DNA from: Catellatospora sp. KI3
GTDB lineage: Bacteria; Actinomycetota; Actinomycetes; Mycobacteriales; Micromonosporaceae
Assembly (NCBI RefSeq): GCF_029948125.1
Contig: NZ_JASAMB010000001.1
Location: forward strand, 769,564 to 833,563
DNA length: 64,000 nucleotides
Reading direction: 5' to 3'
Shown here: positions 1 to 9,958 of the stretch, piece after piece
How positions within the stretch are numbered: the stretch's first letter is position 1
Layout of the letters: the number at the start of each line of letters is the position of its first letter
Program-made: the position numbers and the translations under genes
Notes under the pieces: model-generated
What the model was told of the DNA's origin: nothing
What the model saw: only the letters and a program-made list of their open reading frames with translations
The model's database searches: none

Positions 1-181
1 CCGGCCCGACCTCGACGACCACGTCGGCCGGGTCGAGGTCGGCGGCGGCGACGATGCGCCGGATCGTGTTCGGGTCGTGCAGGAAGTTCTGCCCGAACTT
101 CTTGGTCGGCGCGACTCCGAGCCGCGCCGCCAGCTCCCGGATCTCCGCCGGGCCGAGCAGTCTTGCCTGTTCAACGGTCAC
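1..181 (-). CDS. rsmA: 16S rRNA dimethyladenosine transferase RsmA/KsgA (N-terminal part, cut by window edge)
   Basis: Only the first 60 codons are inside the window. From a GTG start the protein runs through an N-terminal segment with KKFGQNFL, followed by HDPNTIRRI and VVEVG, the start of the SAM-binding motif I. These are signature residues of the enzyme that dimethylates A1518 and A1519 of 16S rRNA during 30S assembly. The gene lies 9 bp downstream of the P450 stop on the same strand, so the two are probably co-transcribed. In other actinobacteria it sits close to tatD and metG, as it does here. The identification is firm, but the rest of the gene cannot be inspected. Confidence 0.9.
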   Translation of the reverse strand, partial: MTVEQARLLGPAEIRELAARLGVAPTKKFGQNFLHDPNTIRRIVAAADLDPADVVVEVGP

Positions 182-190
182 GGGTAAAGG

Positions 191-1513
191 CTATCGGCGC
201 ACCGTCATGGGCAGTCCCCCGGCCGGGCGGATGGTGGCCTGGCCCTGCAGCCGCAGGGTGTGCCCGGCGGGCAGCTCCAGCCGGACCCGGGGCAGCAGCG
301 TGGCCAGCACCAGCGCGATCTCGGCCTCGGCGAAGCGGTTGCCGACGCACAGGCGCGGCCCGTCCCCGAAGGGCAGGTACGCCTCGCGGCCCGGCTGGGC
401 CCCGTCGGCGAACCGCTCGGGGCGGAACTCGTGCGGCTCGGGCCAGTAGTCGGGGTCCAGGTGCACCACGTACGGGCTGAAGAACAGGATGTCGCCGGGC
501 TTGACCGGGTAGCCGCCGAGCTCGGTCGGCGCGACCGGGCTGCGGTCCAGCAGGAACACCGGCGCCCAGCGCCGCAGCACCTCCTTGACCACCTGGTCGA
601 GGTACGGCAGCCGCCCCAGGTCGGCCATGGTCGGTTCGCGGCCGCCGAGCACCTCGGCCAGCTCGGCGCGCAGCCGGTCGGCGATCTCCGGGTGCCGGGC
701 CAGCTCGTAGCAGGCCCAGGTGAGCGCGGTGGCGCTGGTCTCGTGCCCGGCGAAGAACATGGTCAGCAGCTCGTCGCGGATCTCGGCGTCGGTGAGCTGC
801 GGGCCTCCTTCGGCGTCCTTGGCGTTGATCAGCATGGAGAGCAGGTCGGCGCCGTCGGCGCCGGACTCGCGGCGGCGCCGGATCAGGTCGTACGCGATGG
901 CGTCCACACGGGCGACGCTGGCCCTGCGCCAGCGGTGGACCCTCGTCGGCAGCCAGGTCGGCAGGATGCCGAAGGACAGCAGGTACGCGTTGAGCGAGTC
1001 GACGAAGTCGTGCACGGCCGCGAAGACCTGGTCGCCGTCGTCGTCCACGGTGAACAGCGACGCCCCGACGATGCGCAGGGTCAGCTGCGTCATCTCCTCG
1101 ACCACGTCGACGCGGGCACCCTCGCGCCAGCCGTCGACCAGCCGCCGGGTCTCGGCCGTCATGATCTCGCCGTAGCGGGCGATGCGCCGGGTGTGCAGGG
1201 TCGGCAGCATGATGCGGCGATGGCGGCGGTGCTCGGCGCCCTCGCGGGTGAGCAGCCCGTCGCCGACGTGCCCCTGCAGCAGCCGGGTGGTGCGCCACGA
1301 CTTGGCGAAGTCCTGCGGGCGCTCGACCAGCATCTCGTGCACCAGCCGCGGATCGGCGACCAGGATCATCGACATCGGACCCATGCGCAGGCGGCTGAGG
1401 CCGCCGAGCTGGCGGGCGGTGCGGTCGAGGAAGCCGGGCATGTCCCGGTTCATCTCCAGCAGGTGGCCCAGCAGCGGCAGCCCCGGCGGCGACGGGATCG
1501 TGGCGGCGGTCAC
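191..1513 (-). CDS. Cytochrome P450
   Basis: A full-length 440-residue soluble bacterial P450. The I-helix oxygen-activation motif reads FAGHETSA (about residue 260), the K-helix ExxR is EVLR (about 315), and the heme loop is FGDGPRLCVG with the axial Cys near residue 390. There is no N-terminal membrane anchor, so it should be cytosolic and use separate ferredoxin partners, none of which is seen nearby. The substrate cannot be told from sequence. The GTG start lies inside a GGAGGTGA string, so the ribosome-binding site and start are ambiguous; initiation may be leaderless. It is placed directly upstream of rsmA on the same strand, an unexpected neighbour for a ribosome-maturation gene. Confidence 0.92.
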   Translation of the reverse strand: MTAATIPSPPGLPLLGHLLEMNRDMPGFLDRTARQLGGLSRLRMGPMSMILVADPRLVHEMLVERPQDFAKSWRTTRLLQGHVGDGLLTREGAEHRRHRRIMLPTLHTRRIARYGEIMTAETRRLVDGWREGARVDVVEEMTQLTLRIVGASLFTVDDDGDQVFAAVHDFVDSLNAYLLSFGILPTWLPTRVHRWRRASVARVDAIAYDLIRRRRESGADGADLLSMLINAKDAEGGPQLTDAEIRDELLTMFFAGHETSATALTWACYELARHPEIADRLRAELAEVLGGREPTMADLGRLPYLDQVVKEVLRRWAPVFLLDRSPVAPTELGGYPVKPGDILFFSPYVVHLDPDYWPEPHEFRPERFADGAQPGREAYLPFGDGPRLCVGNRFAEAEIALVLATLLPRVRLELPAGHTLRLQGQATIRPAGGLPMTVRR

Positions 1514-1697
1514 CTCCGCAGGTTAGACGACATCGATCTCCAGGCACCAGCACCGGGCACGATGATCGATACCACGATGCCCCGCCCGCCGTTCGGGCAG
1601 CGGGTGACCGCCTACCGGCCCGTTGACCAGCAGTGTCGGACTGCCTACGGTCAGCGCACTTGATTCACGTCTTCATTCATGTATGGAAAGGACAGCC

Positions 1698-2054
1698 GTG
1701 AGCTGGTACCTGAAGGTGCTGCAGAACTACGTGACGTTCTCCGGGCGGGCCCGCCGCAAGGAGTACTGGATGTTCTTCCTGATCAATGTGATCATCGTGG
1801 GCGTCCTGTTCGCCCTGGCCGGCTCCACCGAGGTCCAGGCCTTCTACTACCTGTACCTGCTGTACATCCTGGGCACCGCTCTGCCGTCCCTGGCGGTGGT
1901 GGTGCGGCGACTGCACGACATCGGCAAGTCGGGCTGGTGGGTCTTCATCACCCTCATCCCGATCATCGGCAGCTTCTGGCTGCTGATCCTCATGGTCACC
2001 GAGGGCCAGGGCGACAACCAGTACGGCCCGAGCCCGAAGGCGCTGACCGCCTGA
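1698..2054 (+). CDS. DUF805 membrane protein
   Basis: Predicted 118-residue integral membrane protein of the DUF805 (YhaH-like) family. It begins VSWYLKVLQNY, has the family motifs GRARRKEYW and RRLHDIGKSGWW, and carries three or four hydrophobic helices. The frame is open further upstream, but GTG at 1698 is preferred because GAAAGGA lies 5 nt before it and because family members start with this W-Y/K-x-VL-x-N-Y segment. The family's function is unknown. The gene is divergent from the P450 and convergent with tatD, separated from the latter by a 14-bp-stem hairpin. Confidence 0.85.
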   Translation: MSWYLKVLQNYVTFSGRARRKEYWMFFLINVIIVGVLFALAGSTEVQAFYYLYLLYILGTALPSLAVVVRRLHDIGKSGWWVFITLIPIIGSFWLLILMVTEGQGDNQYGPSPKALTA

Positions 2055-2060
2055 TCCGGA

Positions 2061-2093
2061 CCGGCGGGTGCGGCGTCTGGCCGCACCCGCCGG
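2061..2093. terminator. Hairpin between convergent DUF805 gene and tatD
   Basis: A perfect 14-bp stem (2061-2074 pairing with 2080-2093) closes a 5-nt loop. It fills the gap between two converging genes and probably ends transcription in both directions. There is no clear T-tract, as is usual in high-GC actinobacteria. Confidence 0.75.
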
Positions 2094-2096
2094 GCT

Positions 2097-2969
2097 TCAC
2101 CACGGGCCGAAGGCCCGCTCGCCGTTGGCGGAGATCGCCTCGCACATCTCGAGCAGCGGCACACCCCTGGCCTCGGCCAGCGCCCGCACGGTCAGCGGGA
2201 TCAAATAGGACGCGTTGGGGCGGCCCCGGTGCGGCATCGGCGTCAGGTAGGGCGCGTCGGTCTCGACCAGGATCTGCCCGATCGGCGCGAGCGCGGCCGC
2301 TTCGCGCAGGTGCGGCGCGTTCTTGAAGGTGACCGTACCCGCGAAAGACAGCACATAGCCGCGGCGGCAGCACTCGGCGGCGAACGCGGCGTCGCCGGAG
2401 AAGCAGTGCAGCACCACGGTCTCGGGCGCCCCCTCGTCGTCGAGCACCCGCAGGATGTCGGCGTGGGCGTCGCGGTCGTGGATGACCAGCGCCTTGCCGA
2501 CCCGCTTGGCCAGCGCGATGTGGGCGCGGAAGCTGCGCTCCTGCGCGGCCAGCCCGTTCTCGTCGGTACGGAAGAAGTCCAGCCCCGTCTCGCCGATGCC
2601 CCGCACCCGGGGATCCTCGGCCAGCTCCTCGATCGACTTGAGCGCACCGTCCAGATCGGATAGTCTCGGCGCCTCGTTGGGGTGCAGGGCGACCGTGGCC
2701 ACTACTGCGCGCTGCGTGTTGGCCAGCTCCACGCCCCACCTCGACGAGGCCACATCCACGCCGACCTGCACCAGCCGGTCCACGCCCACGGCGTTGGCGG
2801 CGGCGATCTGCCCGACCGGGTCGTCCCCGTCGGCGGAGACGATGTCCAGGTGGGTGTGGCTGTCCAGCACCGGATACGGCAGCGGCTCCGGAGCGGGCGG
2901 GCGGGCCTCCTGAGGTGAGCCCTCCCTGGTCCGGGCTCTGGCTCGGGCGGTGCGGTCGGCGGTGGTCAT
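2097..2969 (-). CDS. tatD: TatD family metal-dependent hydrolase
   Basis: A 290-residue TIM-barrel metallohydrolase of the TatD/YcfH family, typically a 3'-5' exonuclease/DNase. Metal ligands are seen in DSHTHLD (about residue 37), ETGLDFFR (about 130), IHDRDA, HCFSG and ETDAPYL (about 235). The first 30 residues are polar and Arg/Pro-rich and look like a disordered extension. It shares strand and neighbourhood with metG and rsmA, the usual actinobacterial metG-tatD-rsmA arrangement. A resuscitation-promoting factor gene, often found between tatD and rsmA, is absent here; P450 and DUF805 genes occupy the space. Confidence 0.9.
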   Translation of the reverse strand: MTTADRTARARARTREGSPQEARPPAPEPLPYPVLDSHTHLDIVSADGDDPVGQIAAANAVGVDRLVQVGVDVASSRWGVELANTQRAVVATVALHPNEAPRLSDLDGALKSIEELAEDPRVRGIGETGLDFFRTDENGLAAQERSFRAHIALAKRVGKALVIHDRDAHADILRVLDDEGAPETVVLHCFSGDAAFAAECCRRGYVLSFAGTVTFKNAPHLREAAALAPIGQILVETDAPYLTPMPHRGRPNASYLIPLTVRALAEARGVPLLEMCEAISANGERAFGPW

Positions 2970-3076
2970 GTTTCCATGATCTCACCGGCTGCGGCGGCGT
3001 TCTCCCGACACCTCAACAGCCCGCGTTCAGACCGCGTTCACCTCCCCCTCACCGGTCCGCACTAGCGTCGGGCTTC

Positions 3077-4279
3077 GTGACGATCCTCAATGACATGGGC
3101 CAGCCTGCCGTCATGGTGGACGGACGCGCTTACTCGGCCGAACCGGTCGCCGGAGGCGCCGCCTACGAGCTGTTCAGCGAGCACCCCGAGCCCGGTTTCC
3201 TGCGGATCGAGGCACCGGCCAGGTGGCCGTTCCACCGGTTCGTGCCGACCGCGGAGGTCGCCGGCGCCGGTCCCGCGGCGATGCCGGAGAGCCAGCTCTG
3301 CGCGCCCCTGTCGCGCAGCCTCAGCTGGGAGCGGGTGCACTGGCTGAGCCAGCGGCCGCCGCGCGACCGGCACTCCGCCGACGTGGTCGCCTCGGTGCGC
3401 GCCACCGCGGTCATCCGGCAGGGCACCCGCATGGTCATGCCGCTGACCGCGAGCAGTGTCACCGACCTGCTGCGGGGGCGGCTGCCGCACGGCTTCTGCT
3501 ACCGCGAGTGGGACGTGGCGCACCTGCGTACGCCCGCCGAGCTGGCAGTGCTGGGCGGGGAGGCCTCCGAGGACGTCACCTACCTGCTGCGCTGGCGGGC
3601 GATCGACGCCGCCGACTTCCGGCCCGCCACCGGCGACGCCGTGTCGGGGCTGGTCGCGATGCCGCCGCACGACCGGGTCGGCGCGGCGGTGCTGGGCACC
3701 GGCTTCGCCCCGAGCAGCACCGAGCTGATCCCCGAGTGGGTCACCGCCGACTTCGCCGACCTGCCGCTGCCCGCGCACGCGGCGCTGGTCGCGTACGCGC
3801 CCGACGGCACCGAGGTGGTGCTCTACACGTTCCAGCCCGAGCAGCGGGGCTGGCTGCGCCTGGTCGGTCCGCAGTGGCGGCGGCTGCTCCAACCGCTGCG
3901 CGAGATCAGCGCCGATCAGGAGTACCTGCCGATCCCGCGCGACCAGGCCGTGTTCAGCCGCCTGGTGGGCACGTTCCGGGGGGACGAGTACGAGGCCGTC
4001 GCCGACCCGCCGGAGGAGTTCCGGGTGCTGGCGATGAGCCGGGCGGCCCGCTACCCGGTGGAGACGCTGCGCCGCCGTACCCGCTATGCCCGCTGGCGCG
4101 GCGCGGCCGTGACCGTGCTGTCGGCCGACGCCAACTGGGTGCGGGTGCGCCTGTGCCAGCCGGACCCGGCGAACGTGACCGTGCTCGGCGCCCAGTGCAA
4201 CCGCCGGGGGATATACGAGGCGTGGGCGCCGGCGACCGAGGTCACCGACGCCCACGACGCGGAAGTGCGCTACTTCTAG
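3077..4279 (+). CDS. Hypothetical protein, 400 residues
   Basis: I do not recognise a family. The product is a soluble, Arg-rich, cysteine-poor protein without a signal peptide or membrane helices. It contains repeated segments with W-x-R-L and Y-E-A-V-A-D that suggest beta-rich repeats. The start is set at GTG 3077; TAGCGT at 3063-3068 would make a plausible leaderless -10 box. ATG 3095 is an alternative. Its stop codon shares CTAG (4276-4279) with the stop of the converging metG, so the two genes overlap by 4 bp with no room for a terminator. Codon use matches the neighbours, so recent transfer is not indicated. Confidence 0.75.
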   Translation: MTILNDMGQPAVMVDGRAYSAEPVAGGAAYELFSEHPEPGFLRIEAPARWPFHRFVPTAEVAGAGPAAMPESQLCAPLSRSLSWERVHWLSQRPPRDRHSADVVASVRATAVIRQGTRMVMPLTASSVTDLLRGRLPHGFCYREWDVAHLRTPAELAVLGGEASEDVTYLLRWRAIDAADFRPATGDAVSGLVAMPPHDRVGAAVLGTGFAPSSTELIPEWVTADFADLPLPAHAALVAYAPDGTEVVLYTFQPEQRGWLRLVGPQWRRLLQPLREISADQEYLPIPRDQAVFSRLVGTFRGDEYEAVADPPEEFRVLAMSRAARYPVETLRRRTRYARWRGAAVTVLSADANWVRVRLCQPDPANVTVLGAQCNRRGIYEAWAPATEVTDAHDAEVRYF

Positions 4280-6051
4280 CTCTCCAGCCGGGCCAGCTCC
4301 TCGTCCACGATGGACGGGTCCAGCTTGCGGAAGACCGGCGTCGGCGCGCTCAGCGGCGTGCCCGGCGTCAGCGTCCGCGGCTCCCATTTCGTGCCGACGG
4401 TGTAGTCGCCGGTCAGGATCGGGTAGTCCGGACCGCCGTCGAGATCGGACACCTCCTCGATGCGCGGCATGGGCGCGTGCACGCCCTCGCCGCCGAGCAG
4501 CTCGTGGATCTTCTGCGCCGAGTGCGGCAGGTACGGCGTGAGCAGCGTGTTGCAGTCGACCACGGCCTGCAGCGCGGTGTGCAGGATGGTGGCCAGGCGC
4601 GGCCGCTCGTCCTCGCCCTTGAGCTTCCACGGCGACTGGTCGGACAGGTACTTGTTGACCTCGCCGACGATCCGCATCGCCTCGTTGATGGCGGCCTTCT
4701 GCTTGTGCTGCTCGATCAGCCCGCCGACGGAGTCGAACCCGGCCCGCACGGCCGCTAGCAGCTCCCGGTCGGCGTCGGTCAGCTCGCCCGGGGTCGGCAC
4801 GCCGCCGAAGTTCTTGGCCGCCATCGACACGGTGCGGTTGACCAGGTTGCCCCAGCCCGCGACCAGCTCGTCGTTGTTTCGGCGCAGGAACTCCGACCAG
4901 GTGAAGTCGGTGTCGGTGGTCTCCGGCCCGGCCACCGCGATGAAGTACCGCAGCGCGTCGGCGTCGTAGCGCGCCAGGAAGTCGCGCACGTAGATGACGA
5001 TGCGGCGCGAGGAGGAGAACTTCCTGCCCTCCATGGTCAGGTACTCGCTGGAGACGACCTCGGTGGGCAGGTTCAGCTCGCCCAGCTCGCCGGGCTTGCC
5101 GCCCTTGTCGCCCCGGCCGCTGTAGCCCAGCAGCATCGACGGCCAGATCAGCGAGTGGAAGACGATGTTGTCCTTGCCCATGAAGTAGTACGCCCGGGAC
5201 TCCGGCGTCTGCCACCACTGCCGCCACGCCTGCGGGTCGCCGGTCCGGCGGGCCCACTCGATCGAGGCGGACAGGTAGCCGATGACCGCGTCGAACCAGA
5301 CGTAGAAGCGCTTGGTGTCCCAGCCCTCCTGCGGGATCGGCACACCCCACTCGAGGTCGCGGGTGATCGGCCGGGGCCGCAGGTCGTCGACCAGGTTGCG
5401 GGAGAACTTGAGCACGTTCGGCCGCCAGCCCTCGCGGCTGTCGAGCCAGGTGCCCAGCGCCTCGGCGAACGCCGACAGGTCCAGGAAGTAGTGCTCGGTG
5501 TCGATGAACTGCGGCGTCTCGCCGTTGATCTTCGACTTGGGGTTGATCAGGTCGATCGGGTCCAGCTGGTGGCCGCAGTTGTCGCACTGGTCGCCGCGGG
5601 CGCTGGTGTAGCCGCAGTGCGGGCAGGTGCCCTCGATGTACCGGTCGGGCAGGCCCCGGCCGGTCGACGGCGACACGGCCGCCTGGGTGGTCTTGGCGAT
5701 GACGTAGCCGTTGGCGTGGAGCGCGGTGAACAGCTCCTGCACCACCGCGTAGTGGTTGCCGGTGGTGGTACGCGTGAACAGGTCGTAGGCCAGGCCCAGC
5801 CCGTGCAGATCCTCGACGATCATGCGGTTGTACTTGTCCACCGCCTCGCGCGGCGTGATGCCCTCGGCGTCGGCCTGCACCTGGATCGGCGTGCCGTGCT
5901 CGTCGGTGCCGGACACCATGAGCACGTCGTGGCCGGCCATCCGCATGTACCGACTGAAGACGTCGGAGGGCACCCCGAATCCGGAGACATGACCGATGTG
6001 GCGCGGGCCGTTGGCATAGGGCCAGGCGACCGCGGCGAGAACGTGACTCAT
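4276..6051 (-). CDS. metG: Methionyl-tRNA synthetase
   Basis: A 591-residue class Ia synthetase that charges tRNA-Met. It has the HIGH-type signature as HIGH within [10 protein letters not shown] (about residue 18), a zinc knuckle CPHCGY...CDNCG (about 145-165), the KMSKS-equivalent KFSSS loop (about 350) and the anticodon-binding helical bundle. The C-terminal EMAP/Trbp111 tRNA-binding extension found in some forms is absent. The ATG start is chosen because [15 protein letters not shown] is the family's normal N-terminus; the longer open frame upstream is antisense shadow of the neighbouring gene. The stop overlaps the converging hypothetical gene by 4 bp. Confidence 0.96.
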   Translation of the reverse strand: MSHVLAAVAWPYANGPRHIGHVSGFGVPSDVFSRYMRMAGHDVLMVSGTDEHGTPIQVQADAEGITPREAVDKYNRMIVEDLHGLGLAYDLFTRTTTGNHYAVVQELFTALHANGYVIAKTTQAAVSPSTGRGLPDRYIEGTCPHCGYTSARGDQCDNCGHQLDPIDLINPKSKINGETPQFIDTEHYFLDLSAFAEALGTWLDSREGWRPNVLKFSRNLVDDLRPRPITRDLEWGVPIPQEGWDTKRFYVWFDAVIGYLSASIEWARRTGDPQAWRQWWQTPESRAYYFMGKDNIVFHSLIWPSMLLGYSGRGDKGGKPGELGELNLPTEVVSSEYLTMEGRKFSSSRRIVIYVRDFLARYDADALRYFIAVAGPETTDTDFTWSEFLRRNNDELVAGWGNLVNRTVSMAAKNFGGVPTPGELTDADRELLAAVRAGFDSVGGLIEQHKQKAAINEAMRIVGEVNKYLSDQSPWKLKGEDERPRLATILHTALQAVVDCNTLLTPYLPHSAQKIHELLGGEGVHAPMPRIEEVSDLDGGPDYPILTGDYTVGTKWEPRTLTPGTPLSAPTPVFRKLDPSIVDEELARLES

Positions 6052-6163
6052 GGGAAAACAGCGTAGTGAAGCCCGTGCCCGGTCTGCGAACCGGTTACGA
6101 CCTCCGGCGACACGCGCCGCAAATCCCCTCGTCAGCGGGCCGATTAGGGTGAAATCACCATCT

Positions 6164-7183
6164 ATGAGGGATAACGTCGAGAAAGTCGACATCGGCCTTG
6201 CCGAACCGGTCCCGTGGGTCGCGCCCGACCCCGACCCGTCCCCGTTCGAGCTGACCCCCTCGTGGCTGGGCGAGCCGTCCCAGCCGCTGCGCCTGACCCC
6301 GCAGCCGGCCACCCCGGTCCCGGACCCCGAGCAGGCGTACTGGCAGCGCCCGACCCGGGCCGTCCCGCCCGCCCACGGCGCGCCTGACACCGAACCGCTC
6401 CAGGGCCCGGTCGAGCTCGACGGCACCGGCCCGCGGACCCCGGCCGGTCCGCCCATCGGGCCCATCAGGCCCGTCGGGCCGAGCATCGCCGTCGAGCACG
6501 TCGGACGCCGCCGCGCGCCCGAAGCAGTCGCCGCGCCGGAGCCGCCGCCACCGCCGCCGGAGGCGCTCGCGCCGACCGAGGCGTTCACCATGCCGATGCA
6601 GGAGGTGCCGCGCGACGGGTGGCTCGACCCGCGGCTGCACGGTGCCCGCCCGGGCTGGACCGAGCCGCCGCCCCGGCGCGAGGTGCGGGCGCCGAAGCCG
6701 CCGCGCCGGCTGGGGGTGGCCCTGCCGCTGCTGATCCTGCTCGCGCTGCTCGGCGGCTTCTTCAGCTGGGTCAGCGCCGAGCCGATGTGGCTGTCGCTGG
6801 GCCACGGCCGGACCGGCACGCTGACCATCACCGCCTGCTCCGGCCAGGGGATGCGGGAGAGCTGCGTGGGCGAGTTCAGCTCGGCCGCCTTCACCGCCGC
6901 CGACGTCGACGTGTACGGCCCGCCCGGTCAGGCCGAGGGCCTGAGCGCACCGGCGCGCATGGTCGGACCGCACAGCACCCGCGCGTACGTCGCCAACGGC
7001 ACCGGCGGCCTGTACCTGCGCTGGGTGGTCGGGCTGGTGGCGGTGCTGCTCTGCTCGGTGGGGATCGTGTTCGCGACCGGGGCGCTGCGCCTGCCCGAGC
7101 GCCGGGAGCGACTGGCCGCCGTCGGGCTCAGCTTCGCCGGCCCGCTCCTGGTGACCATCGGCTTCCTCGCCGCCGCCTTCTGA
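6164..7183 (+). CDS. Proline-rich membrane protein, unknown function
   Basis: Predicted 339 residues. The first ~185 residues are Pro/Gly/Ala-rich and hydrophilic, probably disordered and cytoplasmic. They are followed by three hydrophobic helices: one after [10 protein letters not shown], one near [10 protein letters not shown], and one at the C-terminus ending FLAAAF. Between the first two helices lies an extracytoplasmic loop of ~75 residues with two cysteines ([13 protein letters not shown]) that could form a disulfide. ATG 6164 is preferred over the longer frame, which runs into the metG promoter region. No family is recognised. It converges on rsmI, with a family-A palindrome between. 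Confidence 0.8.
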   Translation: MRDNVEKVDIGLAEPVPWVAPDPDPSPFELTPSWLGEPSQPLRLTPQPATPVPDPEQAYWQRPTRAVPPAHGAPDTEPLQGPVELDGTGPRTPAGPPIGPIRPVGPSIAVEHVGRRRAPEAVAAPEPPPPPPEALAPTEAFTMPMQEVPRDGWLDPRLHGARPGWTEPPPRREVRAPKPPRRLGVALPLLILLALLGGFFSWVSAEPMWLSLGHGRTGTLTITACSGQGMRESCVGEFSSAAFTAADVDVYGPPGQAEGLSAPARMVGPHSTRAYVANGTGGLYLRWVVGLVAVLLCSVGIVFATGALRLPERRERLAAVGLSFAGPLLVTIGFLAAAF

Positions 7184-7222
7184 CCAACCCCACCCGGCCC
7201 CGGCGGCACCACCCGCCGCGCT

Positions 7223-7295
7223 TGGCATCGACGCTGGCCTATCCAGTGGACACGGATCGGAAATCCGTGCTCTGGATAGGCCAGCGTCAATGCCA
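7223..7295. repeat. Family-A palindromic element, copy 1
   Basis: A 73-bp imperfect palindrome. Its 24-nt arms (7223-7246 and 7272-7295) pair with one mismatch, and a short inner stem (ACGGAT/ATCCGT) surrounds the loop. The core GGCCTATCCAG with its complement CTGGATAGGCC recurs at 22126-22196 and 31181-31245. It lies between converging genes and could terminate both transcripts. Confidence 0.85.
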
Positions 7296-7314
7296 GGTGG
7301 AGTCGCCCGCCGGT

Positions 7315-8139
7315 TCAGCGCAGGTTGTAGACCTCGCGCTTGGGCAGGCCGTGGGCGGCGGCCACGGCCGCGGCGGCGTCGCGCCGGGACAGGCCCTCGC
7401 CGACCCTGATCGCCACCTCGGCGAGCAGCTCCTCGTCGCTGGGCCGCCGCGCCGGGGCCGGATCCGCCCCGGCCACCACCAGCGTGATCTCGCCGCGCAG
7501 CTCGTCGACCTCGGCCAGCTCGGCCAGGGTGGCCCGGCGGACCTCCTCGTACGTCTTGGTCAGCTCCCGGCACAGCGCCGCCCGCCGCCCGCCGCCGAAC
7601 GCGGCCACCAGATCGGCCAGCGTCTCCGCGATCCGGTGCGTGGACTCGAAGAAGACGAGCGTGCGCGGCTCGGTGGCCAGCTCGGCCAGCCGGGCGCGGC
7701 GGTCGCCGCCCTTGCGCGGCAGGAACCCCTCGAAGCAGAACCGGTCGCACGGCAGCCCCGACAGCGCCAGCGCGGTGGTGACCGCGCTCGGCCCCGGCGC
7801 GCACGTCACCGGCAGCCCGGCCGCCAGCGCCGCGGCGACCAGGCGGTAGCCCGGGTCGCTGACGCTGGGCATGCCGCCGTCGGTCACCAGCGCCACCCGC
7901 TGCCCGTCGACCATCGCCGCGACCAGGTCGGGCGTGCGCCGCTCCTCGTTGCCCTCGAAATACGAGACGATCTTCCCGGGTACGGTCACCTCCAGGTCCC
8001 GGGCCAGTCGCAGCAGCCGCCGGGTGTCCTCGGCGGCGACGATGTCGGCCTCAGCCAGCGCCTGGCGCAGCCGCTGCGAGGCGTCGCCCGGGTTGCCCAA
8101 CGGGGCGCCGCACAGCACCAGACCCGTGACCTGCGTCAT
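7315..8139 (-). CDS. rsmI: 16S rRNA (cytidine-1402-2'-O)-methyltransferase
   Basis: A 274-residue SAM-dependent methyltransferase of the tetrapyrrole-methylase fold, which 2'-O-methylates C1402 in the ribosomal P site. Family motifs are visible: GAPLGNPGDAS near the start, AAEDTRRLL, VSYFEGNE, VTDGGMPSVSDPGYRLV and the PGPSAVTTALALSGLP loop. ATG 8139 is preceded by AGGTGGG. The gene is divergent from pmt, the same pairing as in mycobacteria. The much longer frame that continues upstream is the antisense shadow of pmt. Confidence 0.95.
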   Translation of the reverse strand: MTQVTGLVLCGAPLGNPGDASQRLRQALAEADIVAAEDTRRLLRLARDLEVTVPGKIVSYFEGNEERRTPDLVAAMVDGQRVALVTDGGMPSVSDPGYRLVAAALAAGLPVTCAPGPSAVTTALALSGLPCDRFCFEGFLPRKGGDRRARLAELATEPRTLVFFESTHRIAETLADLVAAFGGGRRAALCRELTKTYEEVRRATLAELAEVDELRGEITLVVAGADPAPARRPSDEELLAEVAIRVGEGLSRRDAAAAVAAAHGLPKREVYNLR

Positions 8140-8210
8140 CTGTCCCACCTTCGCGAATTCCGCCGATATCAACCCGTGAACGGGGTGAGCCGTTTCCGAG
8201 CTTTTCAGCC

Positions 8211-8216
8211 TACGAT
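8211..8216 (+). promoter_or_regulatory. Leaderless -10 box for pmt
   Basis: TACGAT ends 7 nt before the GTG start of pmt. That is the spacing expected when transcription begins at the start codon, and no Shine-Dalgarno sequence is present. Confidence 0.55.
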
Positions 8217-8223
8217 CCATGGC

Positions 8224-9792
8224 GTGACCCAGACGGCGACGGCGCCCCAGCAGGCGTCCACACCATCGGCGCAGCCCCAGCACGTGGTGGCGGCGATCCG
8301 GCGTCGGCTCGTGCCCATCGACCAGCGCCTGGATCCATACGCGTGGCTCGCCGCGATCGCGATCACCGTCATCGCGTTCGCCTTGCGGCTGTACCACCTG
8401 GCCTCTCCGCCGGGGAAGATCTTCGACGAGACCTACTACGCCACCGACGGCCACTGGCTGTGGGAGAAGGGCTTCGAGTGGGACGCGAACAACAACTCCG
8501 CCGGTTACGTGGTGCACCCCCCGCTGGGCAAGTGGATCATCGGGCTGGGTGAGCACCTGCCCGGCTTCGGCTACGACGAGGCGGGCTGGCGCATCAGCGC
8601 GGCGATCTTCGGCACCGTCTCGGTGCTCATGGTCATCCGGATCGCGCAGCGGCTGTTCGCCTCGACGGTGCTCGCCTGCGCCGCCGGCATCCTGATGACC
8701 TTCGACGGCATGCACTTCGTGCTCTCGCGCACCGCCCTGCTGGACATCTTCCTGATGTTCTTCATCCTGGCCGCGTTCGGCGCGATCGTGCTCGACCGCG
8801 ACGCCCGGCGCAGGCGCTGGCTGCGGTTCATCGAGGACGGCGGCGACCCGGCCGGGCGCGGCCGCGACAGCCGCCCCGCGTTCACCGTGCCGTGGTGGCG
8901 CCTGATCGCCGCGGTGCTGCTGGGCTGCGCGCTGGCGGTCAAGTGGAGCGCGCTCGCGTTCATCCCGGTGTTCGTGCTGCTCATCATGTGGTGGGAGGTC
9001 GGCGTACGCCGCACCGCCGGCGTGCGGCACCCGATCCGCGACGCCTTCCTCGACGAGATCCTGTGGATCCCCGCGTGCGCGGCGATCGCGTTCGCCGTAT
9101 ACCTGTCGACGTGGAGCGGCTGGCTGCTCACCGACGGCGGCTACTACCGCCACTGGCTGCGCGACACGGGCCAGAGCGAGCCGGCGTTCATCGGGGCGCT
9201 GCAGAACCTGTGGCACTACCACCAGGAGGCGTACGGCTTCCACAAGACCCTCACCGCCGAGCACACGTACCAGTCGGCCAGCCACTGGGCGCCGATCCAG
9301 TGGCTGCTGCTGGGCCGCCCGGTCGCGTTCTACTGGTCCGGCGACCCGCTCTGCGGCGCCAGCCAGTGCGCCCGCGAGGTCCTGCTGCTCGGTACGCCGC
9401 TGCTGTGGTGGGCGTTCCTGCCCGCCCTGATCGCCGCGGTCTGGTTCGGCTTCGCCCGCCGCGACTGGCGGGCCGGGGCGATCCTGGCCATGTGCGCGGC
9501 CGCCCTGGTGCCGTGGTTCTTCTTCCCCGGCCGGACGATGTTCTTCTTCTACGCCGCCCCGGCCGAGCCGTTCCTCATCCTCGCGCTGGTGTTCGTGCTC
9601 GGGTGCGCGATCAACTCGCCGCCGGGCGTGCCGCAGAACGAGAACCGGCAGCTGGTCGGGTCGATCTTCGCGGGCATGTTCGTGCTGCTGGTGGTGCTGA
9701 ACTTCGCGTACTTCTACCCGATCTTCGCGGGCGACTCGATCCCGTACGCCGACTGGAGCAGGCGCATGTTCCTCGGCAACCTCTGGATCTGA
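8224..9792 (+). CDS. pmt: Dolichyl-phosphate-mannose (polyprenyl) protein O-mannosyltransferase
   Basis: A 522-residue GT39 polytopic membrane enzyme. It transfers mannose from a polyprenyl phosphate to Ser/Thr of secreted proteins on the outer face of the membrane. The acidic motif KIFDETYYA follows the first helix, with VVHPPLGKW after it; ~10 further hydrophobic helices alternate with short loops. The start is GTG 8224, supported by a -10 box 7 nt upstream and by the N-terminal cytoplasmic stretch before the first helix. It is divergent from rsmI. It should modify Sec-exported lipoproteins and envelope proteins, such as those encoded between 42 and 45 kb. Confidence 0.93.
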   Translation: MTQTATAPQQASTPSAQPQHVVAAIRRRLVPIDQRLDPYAWLAAIAITVIAFALRLYHLASPPGKIFDETYYATDGHWLWEKGFEWDANNNSAGYVVHPPLGKWIIGLGEHLPGFGYDEAGWRISAAIFGTVSVLMVIRIAQRLFASTVLACAAGILMTFDGMHFVLSRTALLDIFLMFFILAAFGAIVLDRDARRRRWLRFIEDGGDPAGRGRDSRPAFTVPWWRLIAAVLLGCALAVKWSALAFIPVFVLLIMWWEVGVRRTAGVRHPIRDAFLDEILWIPACAAIAFAVYLSTWSGWLLTDGGYYRHWLRDTGQSEPAFIGALQNLWHYHQEAYGFHKTLTAEHTYQSASHWAPIQWLLLGRPVAFYWSGDPLCGASQCAREVLLLGTPLLWWAFLPALIAAVWFGFARRDWRAGAILAMCAAALVPWFFFPGRTMFFFYAAPAEPFLILALVFVLGCAINSPPGVPQNENRQLVGSIFAGMFVLLVVLNFAYFYPIFAGDSIPYADWSRRMFLGNLWI

Positions 9793-9958
9793 CCGCAACG
9801 GTCGACGGGGCCGGGCGAGCAGGGGCGACCCGCTCGCCCGGCCCCGTCCGCATCCCGGTCCGCCGACGAGTCAGGGTTCGCACCTGGGCAGACGCTCGCG
9901 AGGAGGCATCTTCTCGTGCGATCCTGCCGACGTGCACGAACCTGCCACACTCTCCGCC

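Noticed and set aside
4276..6894. Longer MetG starting in the upstream frame
   Set aside because: The extra ~280 residues are Gly/Ser/Arg shadow of the divergent proline-rich gene. The normal MetG N-terminus is at 6051.
7315..9798. 827-codon minus-strand frame
   Set aside because: Only the last third is RsmI. The upstream part is antisense to the conserved membrane protein Pmt and has the His/Arg/Gln-rich composition of shadows.
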